Source: Crotophaga sulcirostris
Lineage: Eukaryota; Chordata; Aves; Cuculiformes; Crotophagidae
NCBI GenBank assembly: GCA_013397455.1
Contig: VYZB01000120.1
Span: forward strand, 2,054,420 to 2,118,419
Reading direction: 5' to 3'
Length of the DNA: 64,000 nt
Shown: positions 1 through 14,765 of the stretch, in pieces
Layout: each line of letters begins with the position of its first letter
Numbering within the stretch: position 1 is the stretch's first letter
The notes under the pieces: model-generated
Told to the model about the DNA's origin: nothing
Seen by the model: only the letters and a program-made list of their open reading frames with translations
Database searches by the model: none
Made by a program: the position numbers and the translations under genes

Positions 1-2341
1 GATTTAAGTAGAATTCTTTTTCTTTTTTCCTTCTTTCTTTTTTTTAATTTGCCTTTCTGTGAAAGACATACTGAAAAGAAATTGAAATTATTACAAACTC
101 CTTTATCTAGGGTTGGGATTGTAATAGCCAAGACAAAGTGTTAGTTGTTACACCCTGTATTAGTAAAGCTGATACTGCAGTGTCAGAGCTGTCATTTAAG
201 CATCCAGCATCTTCTCAGTATTTGTGAGGTCTCTTAAGACCTCAGCAGAAGCAGTTGCTGACCTGATTTTTGCTATTTTATTTATCCAAAAATAAGCAGC
301 AGTTAAAAAATGCCATGACCAGTATTTTGAAGACATGGTCATCCATGTTCCAAAGTCGAGGAAGGAAACTTAAATAAATAGACATCCCAGGCTTTTGGTA
401 GTTCTTACTGGGGAAACAGACTAAGGAGCAGCATCAGGGAGTCGACATTAGGAAATGGAAATATGTGGTGAATCATGACATGTCTGTCAGCTCCCAACAG
501 TGTAGATCCAATCAGTCGTGGTGAATAAATTAAATGACATATTTTTAAAAAAAATATGCTTTGTGAATCAGTTTAGGCATGAGCCCAGGATCTCTCTTTA
601 CAGCTTGCATTAGGAATATATAGGGAGGGGAAGGTTGTAAAGGAAATAGTAACGGGCATCCTACCCAGATCATATAAGAATTTGAATGTATTTTTGGAAC
701 CTGGATTGCATAGCAGAGATAGAAGAGGAATATGAGGACACCTCTCTTTTCTCTCTTCCCACCTAAAAATATTTGTATGTACACAGATTTCACCCTTCTG
801 TAATTTGATGTATGTATAAAAATAAGACATTACTGCTTTAAGTATGTTTTGCATTGGAAGAACCTTATTAATAAACTACTGTCTCTTTCTTTCTTAAGCA
901 CTTAACTATTGAGTTGATAATCCTAAGTGACTGAAGCTTATTGTGTTATCCAGCATTCAGAAAGAAAGTTCAAATATTTATGACTGTAATTCAGATTTAT
1001 TAGCAGATATGTTTACAGCGTCACTTAAACAGCTATAGTGAAAGCTTGATGGGAAATTAGAGATTAAGTGGTTGTATTTTGGACTTTATCACATCTGACT
1101 TGTCTGTGTTTGGCAGAACTTGTTTATTTTTTGGAGTTTAGAATTTGACTTTTGAAACTTCGTTTGCTCTTCTGTCCATATCCCAGTAAGGGAATTGCAT
1201 GCATGTCAAGGTATCTGTAATGAGGAAAATGAAAGCGTGGACATTTTCTACTTCATAGTGAATGCTTTATATTCCTTTTCATGTGTCACTTGCAGGAATA
1301 AAGGGTTTGATTTATGTGTGTGTCTAGCACAAGAGGGCAGCATGACCTGTTTTATCCCAGTCTAGCATTACAACAGCTTATTTGAAGGATAACAAAATTT
1401 ATCTGTTATGTTTTTAGAGATGATACATGAGGAGTGAATTTTCAGCCTCTTCACTAAGCAATAGTAATGTGGTTCTGTTCAGCTGTCCTCATTATCTACA
1501 AGTATAATATTTTCTTTTAATCCTTCATACAGTAAGCTTTTCAGCTTCATGTAACGCTGAGTTCAGGAACTTTGTTGGCTTTGTAATTAGTGACCAAAAG
1601 TCAGATGACCCTATGAGCCTGATGTTTTGGTCCCGTCAAAGATACCGTCGGCCTTTATTCCTTTTAATTTCTTTTTCAAGATGTTTATAATGTTTCAAAA
1701 CTAATTTCATAGAAAACTAGCTAAAAGGGACCAGGACTTCAGCAGCAATGACTTGAGTTAGGAGTTCCTTCTTTTGAAATTAGTTTCTTACTGATAGTTT
1801 AGGAGATCCTAGTTTTGACAATCTTCAGGATTTGGTTCAAGATTACTTGCTTAGCTTGTAAATGAATTGTTCTTTTCTGGGATTTGGGAACAGAGATTTC
1901 TTTAGAGAAGGGATGCTAATGTGTAACTCCTTTGCTTTTGGTAACGGTAGTTTTAGTGGAGATTGTGTGTAATTTTGAATTGCATTGAGTTTAGGAAACT
2001 GAAACCTGCTGTGGCTGTGTTGATGTATGCTGTAAGAATGAATGAATGATATGCATGAATTTGTTCAGATAAAATAGAAATCTCTTCCCCCTCCAGAGAT
2101 CTGTCTAAAATTTACATTGAAACAGAACCACTATGGAAATGCATATGAAAATCTAGCTCTTTTTTCTTTTCTTTTCTTTCTTTTTTTTTTTAATTGTCTC
2201 TCTCCAAACTCTGGGTTCTGACAGTTCATAGAAGGAGGACAAATGCAGACATTACAGGTTTTCTGGCCTTCCTAGATATAGAAGGCACTGAATTATGTGA
2301 TGGTTTTCCTCTACCTGTGAGATTAGCAGATTTTTTTTTTT

Positions 2342-2475
2342 TTATCCTCACAAATGCCTTGTGGAAGCTCTAAATAAACATTGATCCCTTTGGGTGCGTA
2401 TCCAGACTTTGAGGTTTAACCAGGTTACAAGGAGAAATAGTCTTCTGTCTTGGCAGCCAGGAATGACATGTCAAA
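2342..2475 (-). repeat. MIR-like ancient SINE relic, antisense
   Basis: The + strand begins TTATCCTCACAAATGCCTTG, close to the start of the reverse complement of a MIR element. It continues with a diverged version of the gaggtttaac-caggttac segment, matching the MIR core 'gaggttaagtaacttg', and ends near a 'gcagccaggaatga' segment that fits the element's head. The order of these blocks is right for a MIR on the minus strand. The assignment rests on remembered consensus and is strongly diverged. Confidence 0.45.
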
Positions 2476-4923
2476 CTAATAGCTAGTAGCATATAAAATA
2501 AACTCCAAATATTAAAAGATAAAAATGTGAAAAAAACAGTTGTTATAATGAAGAGTTTGTTTTTCTTTAAGGCATAAGGTTTTTAATTATGGTGTTCATA
2601 AATCAAGCATTGAAACACCTGTCATTTGACAGAGAAAGTTTCTTTATAGGATTAAAAGCACGTTCATCAATGCGCAAGTGCCTATCTGCATTTTATCTGA
2701 CAGAAACGTCAATTGGGCAATGTTGTTAAAGTATTTAAACCATATAATATTTGCCACAAATATGATATTTCAGCAGTCTGAAAATTACAATGCTGATAAT
2801 GAGGTTGTTAATTTATGCTCTATCAGTTGGATAGTGAAACTGCTTTAGTTAGTGTACATTAATGTATGCTTGTTCACACAAGTGATTCTGCTGAACAAGT
2901 AGCATGTTTAAACAAGAAATACTGGTCTTAAACCCTGTGATTTACAGTAGGTGGTGTTTTGGCATATCATGCAGTTAACAAGGCAAAGCTTCATGTTAAA
3001 ATATTTCGTTTGTAGTCTCATTCATCACTGATATAAATATTCAGTAGCAATGCCAGAAAATGTATTGTATTCCTGTTTGACTCAGTGACTCAATTGCTTT
3101 CTTTTTTTTCGGAAACGAGATCTATGCTATCTTCCTGATGCAGTTTTCAGATATTTCCTTGTGGTCAAGATGAATTCTGTGGGATTGTAAAAAAACTATA
3201 CCAGCTCTTTTGACAGCTTTCATGTTCTGTTAAGCTAATACAAAAAAATACGTTGTCCTTAAAGCAGCAGAGGCTTTGTTTTTTTACTCTCTGTGCCAGG
3301 CTCTAAAGCACATTCACGTGTGTGCAGGTTTGTTAGTTTATGTTGAAAAGAAGTCCCTATAGGACAGCCTTTTGTTGTAAAATAAAAACACAGATTCTCT
3401 CTTCTGTGGTGGTAATCACTTACATTTGTTGTTATTAAGATGACAACACAATGGGTTCCATCAATCATCAAGATCCTTAACAACCACACAATGTTGTAAA
3501 TATTATGTTTGGGTGTTTGAGTGGAACAGCTTGTCGCTGAAGTAGGTGTGGTAATTAAAACCTGTTAGGTTGCTACATGTGTTAAAAAAAAAACTTTAAT
3601 GTTTTTTCATGTAACAATGGTGATATGTACTTTAAACCTTATCAGGGCGTGATTATTAAATGGTATTTTGTGGGAGTTGCTCATTTACTGTTAGTATTAT
3701 CATGGCTTTTGTTAGGAGTTTAAGTAGTCTTATGCTTCCATGTGTTTTATCACCATTATGATTCTGTCAGGAACCTTATAAAGTTGATTGCTATAGGAGT
3801 AGTCTTTAAAGTTAGTAAATAGTACTCTGGAGTTATGTTTACGTTTATTATCTATTAGCGTAACTCAATTCAACTCTCTCCTATTTTTTTCTCTGCAATA
3901 ACAATTGAATGAAACTTGGCCATAAACTGATGAGACAAGCCCATTACGTTTTCAGTTCACCGAGTCAGTGCTGACCCTATTTACGCTTAATACAGGAGAT
4001 AAAATTAAAAGGTTTATGGAAAAGCTGTTTGTAGGAGTGGACGGGACATTATTTGATAGGGAAATAGCATGAAGCTTGTACTGACAGCCAGTTCCAAGTG
4101 CAGTCTCCTGCTTTCCTGGCACAAGATTTCATGTCCCTTCACAGAGATTTTCTATCTTCTTCATATTAAGATCCCCTGGTGAGGAAAAGAGCCTGCTGCG
4201 AAACTCATTTCTGACCATATGCTGACCTGCCCAGATACTGCAAAGTCTGTTTTTTTCATTTGCTAAAGCAACCACAGAGAGAGCTGCTCTCGCCCCACCT
4301 CAGCTGAGTAAAACGGAGGCATAGAGGAGTCAACCAAGACAGAGAAACCTAATTAAAAGTATTGAATTTAGAAGACAAACCATTTAGATACATATCTTTC
4401 CTGTAAGTGTGGCAGGAAAGTAAAAATGGAATTGTGTTTTAGTCTTGTTTAGATGACAGGCTATTTGATGAGATTTGTGGCAAGGAGGAAGGAAATTTGG
4501 TTGGAGACACTTGAAAACAGAGGGAGAGACTGAATAATATCAGTGGGAAAACTGTAAGGGGCTTAAAAGTGGGCCTAGCTGAGGCGATACGGCTGCCAGT
4601 AAGCTTTTGGAGATAAGCTGAAGGATGGAGGGATTTTTTATTTTGATAACTAATTTAAATATATACCTTTTTTTGCTATTTTTAATCTGCCTAAAAATTG
4701 CTCAACGCTGCTGTTATTGTTGTGGATGGTGGAGACTGGAGTCACCACGTGGATGGGACCTCCTCTCTTGCTGTTCATGGATGCCTGTTCTGAGTGGGAA
4801 ATGAGCATTTTTGAGAAATGAGGAAAAATTTATCAAAACCCCACTTTTATTCTAGCTTGAAATAAAGGAGAAGCATTTCCAAAAAAATGATTTGGGGGAA
4901 GAGCGAGGGAATGATAATGAATA

Positions 4924-5050
4924 GCCAGGTGGTGAGAGCACATATGCGGAACGTGGGGAAGGCAGTCCAGATCTGCTCTCTCACTGATTTAATGTGGATC
5001 TTGAACACGTGGCTCCTCCATCCCAGGTGAAAGCCCTACACATCAGACTC
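4924..5050. repeat. tRNA-derived SINE relic, possibly an inverted dimer
   Basis: The segment near 4996-5040 resembles the reverse complement of a tRNA-derived SINE head: a degenerate B-box (GGATCTTGAAC) is followed by CATCCCAGGTGAAAGCCCTA. Just upstream, 4926-4945 resembles the sense version of the same head (GGTGGTGAGAGCAC). This sense-then-antisense arrangement matches a head-to-head tRNA-related repeat I recall from sauropsid genomes. Both halves are heavily diverged, so family and boundaries are approximate. Confidence 0.45.
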
Positions 5051-8000
5051 TTGGCTTTTCTTGGCTCTTTCTTGTGCCGTAACCTTTCATTGCTGTCTCT
5101 TATGGGCATAGAGACACAATTAGGCCACTGTGCTGTTTGCAGAAAAAACAACCCATTTTGGTGTTTGTTTTTGGTTTTGTTTATTTTTTAAATGAATGGC
5201 TGTAAATTAAAATGAAATGCATACTATCACAGTGCAAACTCATTTCATTAGCACTGCTGTGCTTTATACTGCACAGAAATCTTTCTCCCAGATGATCCTA
5301 GGTAATCTGCATTGCAGCATCTGGGTGAATTAATTAGTCCTTTTTTTTTTTTTTTTCAGATTGCCAGCATCTTGCAGATTATGCAACAAGTGAAGATTAG
5401 TTTGTGCTTGTGGTGATCTTGGAGAGTGCTTGGAAACAAAAGGCACTTCCTGATCCAAAGTTAAAATTCTAATGTAGAAAAGAATGGATGTTGTACGTGA
5501 ATCTGCCTGTTCTGGCAATCCAGAATAAAAACTGGAGAATAGAAATCAACAGTTAGGAAAGTGGAGGTATTGAATCGAGCTTGACTTCAGTGTACTATTC
5601 ATTTTAAAAAATAGAGACCTGATAGAGTTAATCACTAAGATATTTTTGAAGAGTACAAGACAACATTACTTTCTTGTTTCTACTTTGTATTCCCCAGGTA
5701 TTCTTTTTTTCTTTTAAAATCAGCAGGTACTTTGTCACAGGCTTTTTATTATGTATTCAGATGAATACCTATGAAGAACCTGCTTCAGGTTTTGAATTCT
5801 GATGTAGTTTTACGCAAAATAATGTTATGTTTGGAGCAGGCAGCATTATGACAAGTTGTATATAAGTTGACGGCTACCGATCTTAAGAGATCTTTACAAA
5901 GCATTTTAAAATAGTGTCAAGCATATGAAGAACATGGTTTTGTTTTATTAGGTACTGGACAATAGTCCTGTAATTAGAATAGTACTATGTAATGGGCATT
6001 AATTATTGCTTGTGACAATATTGACATTGAGGTAGGTAGCTTGAAACTGGAAACTGCAGGTTCATGGAGGTTTGTTGTAATGTTCATTTAAATTTTAGAC
6101 TCTTGAATGTTTTCCTAGATGATTCTCATTTGTGTATTTTGTTGCCATAGCTTTGACTACAGCTTTGGCAGAATATTTAGTTGTGGTATTCCCTAGCAAG
6201 AGGTTGTGGATTGAGGAGATTCATGAAACGTCTGGAGAAACTGAGACTGCTTTGGCCGTTACTCACCTAATACTGGTTAGGGGACTCTTTTAGAGCCAGC
6301 ACATGAAGCAAGCTGACTGAGAGAAAGATGTCAAGTCTTCATTCTCAACTCTTTGGTTCAGAGTAGAAATGCGTTGTATACTAAGGCAGTGGTTTTGTTT
6401 TCCTGTTGGACTTTTAACTGCTATGGAAGATCCATGAATGACTTCTGACCTTTTTGTCTTCTGATTGTGGTATTCCTTCATCCTTCCTCGTTTTCCAGTT
6501 AAAAGAACGTATATAGAGGTCACTAATAATCCTGAAACTTGAGGTTTTAGGATGAGTTGCTTTTGCAGCGCTTAAGACATTCATAAACTCAAAGGAAGTT
6601 TGACTTAAACACCTCATAAGTTAATTGGTTTTTCTGTCCACTGTCATGTTCCTTGTTGTTTTTCACCCACTCTGTATGTACTTGAATTTGTCCTCTGCTT
6701 TCTGTGTCTGGCAGTGGTGCTCTTCCATCTCTCTCGGCCCTTTACACAGTCTTCTGCGTATGTCCTGTCCTCTTTCAAGCACAAATCTTCACCAGTCGAC
6801 GTTAGTGTTGGGGTACAAAGTACAGAATAATCTGAAGGTGCATGGAGAACTGAGAAGGTGAAGATTTGGAACACGGATGTTATTGCTGGCAATAATAAGT
6901 TATAATGGGTGGAGGATAGATGGCCTAACTCTTCTCTTCCTCAGCTTTCTTTTTGTCACGTCATGAGATTTCTCTGTGTGTGGTAAACCTGTTTTTTCTC
7001 ATTGAAGTTATTGTCTGTTTAATATGCAAATGATGCAATGCAGAATATCACTAATTCATGCATAGGCTTTGTGGTAAACTTCCCTTCGTTGGGAATACAT
7101 GCTCCTTTGTCCTTGCATGTATGCATTTCTCAGTATAATTTTGCGTTCATCAGGTTGCATGTTCATAACCCAAAACAGATCAGTCAAAATTTTCAAAGTT
7201 CCTACAGCTGTTTTGAAGATGTCATAAGTAATTTCTCATACAGGAATCCTTTTCCCACCCCATCATTTCTAGGACATGCCCAGAGGACAGTAAGAGATTA
7301 GATGCTGGGAGCACTTGCTTGGTTTTGTTTTTTTCTCCTGTCTACTTTTTAATATGAACGTTTAAAACTGTAAATAAGCTTTACACTACCTCATTCATCT
7401 CCTCTTCCAGTGCACTTACTTTATGTTTATAATTGGTTGTGCTGGTCTTCAGAAAGAGGGTGGTGAGTGTCTGTCTTCATTCACTTAGAGAAGTTTGGGC
7501 TTAGAATGTTAAATACCTTGTATGCAGTAATCTTATTACATGTGATGAACAGTTTCAGAAGTACTGTTGCTGTCTGTCACTCGTGTTTGCTTTCTCTTCC
7601 CTGTCATTGAAACAAGAGAATATATCCTTAATGCTGGACAAGTTAATGAAGAACCTTCTATATGTGATGACCTGTAAATATGAGTAAATCTGTGCATCGC
7701 CTAATGAAATAGGAGTCTAATGTTCTTTCCGTTTTCAGAAAGAGAAACTAAAAGCAAACTGAAGTGCTGGGATTCCTATGCCTGTTTAGACCAGAATTGC
7801 TGTATGGTCCTTACTTGGTTACGTTATTGTTAAGTATAAAGTACAAACAGCATCTTTGTTATGGTAAGATTATCCTTTCAGTAATAGAGGTTAATGGTTC
7901 AGTGAGTAAAACATACAATTTTCTAGCATAAAGTAGTATAGCTTCTTCAAATCCATGATTATTTCTACTTCATAGGCATTTAGGATTCCCATTTGAAGAA

Positions 8001-11000
8001 TATGTATAATGAGGAATGACCAGGCAAAGAAGGGTATTCACAAAGGTTAACATTAGCCTGCGTTTACCAGGTACGTGATTAGAGAGGCAGGGTCTTGCAG
8101 GGCATTATTGAGAGCATCAATGTTAGGCTTTTGCTCTAAATCTTGCTGGAGAAGAGCTGTCTTTGCTACCTGCTACAATGTGGGCGTTCAGGGTACCTAA
8201 CTGTCTGCTTAAGCTGTGTACTTAAGGATGGGTAACTTAAAATTTTCAGTACTCTGAATTTACCACTGTCTTTAAGAGATAGGAATGAACGATAATTTTA
8301 ATATTTATTTTTATATATGGAAAAGATGTATTAAAAATACATATACAGATATAAAACCAATATACTTTGCCTGATGTAAGTATAGTTCTTTCCTTTCTCC
8401 ATTCCTTCATTTCGCAGTCTCCTCTTAGAAGAACAATTCTCCTTCCCCTCAGTCTCAACAACCAGCCAAAAATAAACAATTGCTGTTAGCCTTCCAGAAT
8501 ATTTCTGGTATTTCCTGACTGAAAAATGGTGAAGTGGTTTAAGGAAGCGTTGGTAGTAGTTACCTTTAGCCAGCTAATGTTTCCTTACTGCTGGAGAAAA
8601 AAAAAATATTCAATGCTCATTTAGAACAAAAGATATCTGGAGAAACCTGTGCAAATTGAAAGCACCAGAACTGTGAAATACAGATGGTTTTAGCTTTAGA
8701 AGTGTGATCTTTTTTTTCCTCCAATATTTTCAACAGAAAACTAGCTATATTAGACTTGTTCTAATGTTAAGAAATCTTATCTAAGGAGCGTTTTCAAAAT
8801 AAAGCAAATTGGAGAGAAAAAAAGTGCTTGAGCTTTTTATAAAGCTGACAAGTTTTAATATTCCAAATATGTAGTGCCAATGATCTTTTCTCATAATTAA
8901 GTTATGAGTATGGTTTAATATTGAATTCAAAGCTATTCACTAAATACTGCTTACATTTAACCCCCCCCGCAAATCCCCAACAGAAAAAATGGAAAAAACA
9001 ATCCCAACATAATTTGTTTTTTTAAATTGAGATAAGAAAAAATAAACTCTTCTGCACCTCAATTTAATAGCCAGTGTTGCTCAGCTACTACCAAAGGCTT
9101 AAGGAATAGTGTTTAGGAGTGATTGTTCAGAAATAAGTGTTTCTCAAAGATTATGAGGGCTTATACAGATGATTTTGTTCACCTGCTGAGTGTTCAAGAG
9201 GAGAAGCGTCCAGTCTCACACTTCCCAGAAGTGTTTGTTTGCTTAGAAAATAGAAATAGTTCTGTGGAAAAACTGTTTTCCCATTTTAGCCACACAATAA
9301 AGCAATATTATTATGTACTTGTAATAAAGACATGAACGTTTTGTAAAACGCAGAATCTCAAGTTTCTGAAATTATCTGAGATGTTTTCTGCTTAAAACGT
9401 AGTGCTATAAGTGCCACTTAATTTGTTCATTTGCATTCTGCTTCTGTTGTTTGTACTTCTTATGAGATGCAAGATGTTCAAATGCTTATTGACTGCTTTT
9501 TATTAATTGAAAGTTAGACAGGACTGTTTTGAATAGGAATCTTATGTATTTTTCAATCAAATGGGCAGAAGGAGGATAAGTTAGTATTATGGTTCTTGGA
9601 AAAACAGAAGACTATATTAATTCTTCGACTTCATGAGGAGGAGATACAAAAATGTTGTTCCAGCTAGTGATCTCCAGCACTAGAGTAGAACAGAATTTGC
9701 AGACTTCCTTGGGTTGTATCTGAATTACTACAAAGTAAACGTGATGGCTTTCAGCGTGGAAGAAAAAAGCTTAAAAGCCCCTTTACACCCCTTAGATTTG
9801 GTGTGCAGCAATGATTCATACTTGTCTTTTGTTTCATCTTTAAAGGGGTGGTGGCTCTTCATAATGGAGCTTGACCAGCAGGATAGACAAAGTGTGCTGT
9901 TGTGTAAGAGGAAGTGGGTATAACACTTGCTCCTTAGACCAAATTTGCCTCTTACTGTGTGCTTTTCTGCTGTAATACCAAAGCAATTCAGAAAGGAAAC
10001 AGAGCAAGGAAGGCAGTTTTTTTTAATTAGTGAATTCTAGACTATCCTCAAAGGCTCTGATACTTCGATCTAATTCAGTATTCTGATTTTCTGTTGATTC
10101 TTCCAAATGCTTCAGACTTACTCAGACAAAGGCCTTTTTCTTCACAATTGTCAAATTTCATTGAATCTCAAGTCTTGGTGATAGAGCTTAATTGTCAGCC
10201 AAATAAGTCTTGGTTTCTGTAAATTGTTTGATCCTCAATTGGTTTAGAAGTGACAATATGCTTTCTTTTACAGGGTTTGGATATTGTTTCCATGTGGCAT
10301 ATGGGGCGAAGCTGGACCAACTAAAGAAATTATTTCAATTGTTTTCTGTCAGGAAAGCTTAGACAAAGAGCTTAGTCTCAGATCCTTTAAAGTTCAAGCA
10401 TCTGCCACTAGGGGCAAAAATTATTTTCCTGTAGGCGTTCATCTTTTATTGTAGATTTACTGTGCTGCTTCACTTGGTTGATAATCTAATTTAAACCTCA
10501 GAGATGAGTCATACTTCCTCAATGGGATTCACAGCTAGTCTAAATTCTCTGATGTCAGAACCTTTCAGTTCTTCAAGGATCTCTTTTCTGAACATAATGG
10601 TCCCTTGGGTGCCTGAATGCACTCAGGAGGAAAGAATGTGACCTATGCAAACGATAATTCTTTAGTGATATTGTTTACAACATACCTCAGTTTTTGTTCT
10701 CAGTATTTATTTGGGTTTTTAGTTCAGGTAATTTGTGATGTCTTGACTTAATTTAGGTCCTAATCATGCCATGTGGTCCAATGTGGACACACTTCTGCAA
10801 GTGTGAGAGTGGTACCCCACTGAAGTAAGGAACCTTCTGGAAAGTGGAATAGATCTCACTGCATGGATCATGTGCTGTACTTTTGTTTCATAGAACCAGC
10901 ATTTTCTATACTGTGATATGACAACTTTCCAGAAAAACACTGGATTATGAAAGGGTACAAAACCTTGCGTCAAGGGACATTTCAGTCTTCTTTCTTTGGA

Positions 11001-14000
11001 AAAACAAAACAAACAAAACAAACCTCAGAAGGTTGTCCAGAAGGTTCTAAAAAGTTTTGGAGTGTTCAAAACACTTAAACTTGTTTGTGACACCTTCCTG
11101 AAAGCATGACCACTGTATAGTTGACCACTAATGACTTTAGGAATTGAATGTTCATATTTGGAATGTGAATAGCTATTTAAGGGCTTCCTCTCCAGGACAA
11201 GGATAAAATAAACATTCAGAAAATTAAGAGATGTTGTAAATACCATTCAACTGTGATGAAAAGTTTATTGGATACTTTTCATATGTATTATAAAGTTAAA
11301 CTACATTTTCAAAACCATCAGAGCTAACGTTTCTTCTCTAAATATTATTATTAATTATCTTCAATACTAAGTTTTTCCTAATTAATACTCTGCAATTCTA
11401 ATAGTGGTTGGGTTATTGACGCAATTTTGCCTTCCATGTTGTTTTTGCTTGAAGTTGTACTTTTATTTCATATGTTTTAACAATGTATCCAAAAATTGAT
11501 TGAATGAAGTCCAGTGCTCATGCTGGTTTTGTGAAGAGGGAAGGGAAAACACAAGATATTTTTCTGCCGTTTAATTTCATTATTATATGTGTATTTTTTC
11601 ATTTTAATCCTCCCTTATCAAAGATTTGGTTACTAACTTTTTTTAAGATGGAATAACAGCAAAGTAGTTGTTTTAAAACAGCCTTCCCCAAAATGTCTGG
11701 GATCAGATTATGATCAGTGATTATTTGCAAAATTTGTAGTGTTTGTTACAAAATAGAACTTATGTTTTATGTCCATGAAGAGAGTTTATAGTGTCTTATA
11801 TATTGGATTTTAATACCTGAAAGACAGGTGACTTTGTCATAGGCTTTGCATTACTCCTGCAGTTGTCCTGTTCCTTGCAGTCCTGGAACTGTCTCTGCTG
11901 TAGTTTCGTCAGGAAGCTACTGTTTTAAACTACAAAAACAAAACCAGAAAGAACTGTTGTGAAAATGGATGTCAGAGAAACAAGACCAATGCATAAACAA
12001 GTGAACTGTTAAGACCCCAAAACAGATACGTTTCTTTTGAAGGAAGAAATTAAAATTTTCTGAGAGTTCCTCTACCTTAAATCTTAATTGGTCTTGTGAA
12101 ATCTTAAGACCCTGCATTAATTAAATTAAGCAAACTGATTAGAGTATACTCTAAAGACTAACTAGAGACACAACCGACTGTTGCCTCTGCAGTTCTGTAG
12201 TTAGCAGAGTGAAAATACGCTCCTGTAAGAGTATTTTAGAGCAAGAATTAACAAAACCCCTCTGAATTATTCTCTAAAGGCATCTGTATCTGTAGATAGC
12301 AGTGTGTCTTGCCTCATCTGTCTAAGTATAACCTTGTGAATAGTCTGTATGTATCAATTGCTTATGGTTATGCAATGTGTCCTGGATGCAGTTTGCCGTC
12401 TCCCTTCAGGTGACAGTGGCCTTTTGACTTCCACAGTTTTAATTTGGGAACTATTTCAGAACCTGAACTCTGATTTGCTTTGAGGATTTCCCATGTTTTT
12501 CAGTGGAAAACACCCTTCCTGTTGCCTTTACCGCTTGTGTAGTTATTGCAGTTCCCCTATCTGTCTCCTTTTTGTCACTTTGCGTTTCCAAAACATTAAT
12601 TCAAGCATTCTTCTAGTTTAAGTGTTGTAGCCACCTTCTGTTCTCACTTGCTTTGTCCCAAGCTCTTCCATGGTTCCTAGCCTCACTGTGTCAGGATTCA
12701 CACCTTGGTTGTGCGTGGGATAACATTCTCTCCTCTTTTTCAAGCATACTTACTTGTATCCAGAACTAGTGCTGTTCTATGGTGAAGGAGAATGGAAGAA
12801 GTAATGTTGAAGGAAGAGGGAGGAGAGGAATTGAGGAGTAGATGTGCAGTGAATGAAGCAGGGGGGCGAAAGAGAGGGCACATGCAAGCACACAGACTGC
12901 ACAAGGCAAAAATTCAAGTCAATATGTACAGAACTCTCTCCATGTCCAAACATCCCAACTTTGGCAACTTCTGTGACTGTTAGTACCAGCTCGTCTTTTG
13001 ACAGCTCTGTCTTGCAGCTCCTCCCTAGTGCCAGATGGAGAAAAGACTTTTTCTTGATCTTATGGCCATGATGTACTTTGAGGAAGTTTTCCAGGAGGTG
13101 TAGAAAGGAGTGTGGCTTCATTTGAATATTAGCCTTATTCCCATGCAAAGCTTTTGCTATTTCTGCACCTGGTAACTGTTGGCACATTCCTGTGTTTTCT
13201 TCCTCCCTCTATTATTGTTTTCCCTGCTTATCTTTCATGCTTACATCTTTGCAACTTCCTGCTCTCTGTGCAGTAAAGTTCATCCACAGGCTGGCTCTTC
13301 TTCATCTTAAAATTATCTCTTAAGATACACCAGTATCATTACAACCACAGCATAACTATAAACTGACAGTAGTTAAACATCTGTGTGGAGAAACTCATTA
13401 ATTCCCTGACCCATTTGTTTTCCTGTACTAAAAAAGAAAAAAAGGCACATATCTTGTCCTGCAACTTTCTGTTCCAACTTACTGCTACGTCTTCCCTTTT
13501 CTCATTGTTCCTTTTAGAGTCGATTGTGTTGGTTTCTCTTAACTGACACAAAAAAACCTCTTTGGGGCAGAGCATGCTGCTGGCTACGTGATGGTCCAGC
13601 ATGCATCCTAGTGAGGCTCCCACTTCAGATACTTTAATCCTCTTTTGGGTGTTTCTGTTTATGTAAATAACAAATGGCAGCATTCTCAGGAGTCCCTTGT
13701 TGTGGATGACACTCTTCTATTTTTACCTCTTTATTTATTTAGGAGTTCATGGTGCTGGACAGCTGTAAATCAGAACTCCACAGTGAAGTCTGTCTTTGAA
13801 TTGAACAAAGACAAAATAAATTGTAAATTGTATTCATTTTTGCTTGAATGACTGTTCAGTGAAACCATTTTTTTTCTCCTTGATGTGTGTGATTTTTTTT
13901 CCTCTGTTTATAGGAAAGTGAAGAAGTGTTGTAATTAACGTATTTATCATTATAAGTTTCTTTCTTCCTATTTAAAAGTCATGAAAAAAAGAAAATTATA

Positions 14001-14748
14001 GGGCTATGTTAGATCTTTCTTTAATTTTAAGTAATGTATATGTAAGCATGTGTTTTTAAAATAGCTTAACCTCTAGCACTCAATTGTCAAAAAATCTAGG
14101 GGGATGAATTTAAGATATATTTCTATGCAAGCATTAGATGTTCTTTTGATTTATACACTACTAGTGTTTTAGTATGGTCAGCAGCTACTTACTCATAGTA
14201 TGTTTTTCTCTTTTGTTTTTGAGGTGAAGCTTTTTAATAGTTGCCCAGCAGAGGGGGTACAGTAAAGTCCATATGCAGTGCAGTGTAACTTTTCACAATG
14301 CTTAGCATTTAATCATTTAATTATTAAAATTTCTTTTAAAGTAATGAATATAATATACAGTAGGGAAGAGGTCATATTTTGCTTTTTTCTCATTTGATTG
14401 TATATAATAACCCACATTTAAATTTCAATGTTGTTAATTATAGTTTAGGCTGTAAAGAAGTTTACATTATAGTGATATTTTTTTCCCCGGAAGCTGATGG
14501 CCCAGAGAAATACTTTGTCACACTATATCTAGATTCTTTTGGACAACACTCCTTGCTTGAGGAAAACACTTGGGATGTGGTTGCCTTCAGCTTTTCTGAG
14601 ACAAAAGACTTTTGGTTGTTTCTCAGGCAAGATTTACAAGTGGAATTTGGTGCCAATCATAAAACCTAAGAGGAGGTGAAGTCATCCCTCTTTACACCCT
14701 ACAGCCTGCTCTGCAGGAGAGGATCCATTCTGTGCCCTAAATTAGGCC

Positions 14749-14765
14749 AAAAAAAGGGGGGGGGG
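14749..14765. repeat. A7-G10 homopolymer tract
   Basis: Seven A are followed by ten consecutive G. This is a low-complexity tract in an intron and a likely site of length polymorphism or sequencing error. No gene function is implied. Confidence 0.9.

Noticed and set aside
4994..5191. 65-codon open frame, + strand
   Set aside because: Its first part is the antisense tRNA-derived SINE relic and the rest is T-rich intron sequence.
8641..8680. Segment reading LKAP, resembling part of the expected preceding ABCC4 exon
   Set aside because: Only four residues agree; the frame hits a stop soon after and no splice sites flank it, so it is a coincidence.
12777..13187. 136-codon open frame, - strand
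   Set aside because: No family resemblance and overlapped by other frames on the + strand; length is within what AT-rich intron sequence can give by chance.
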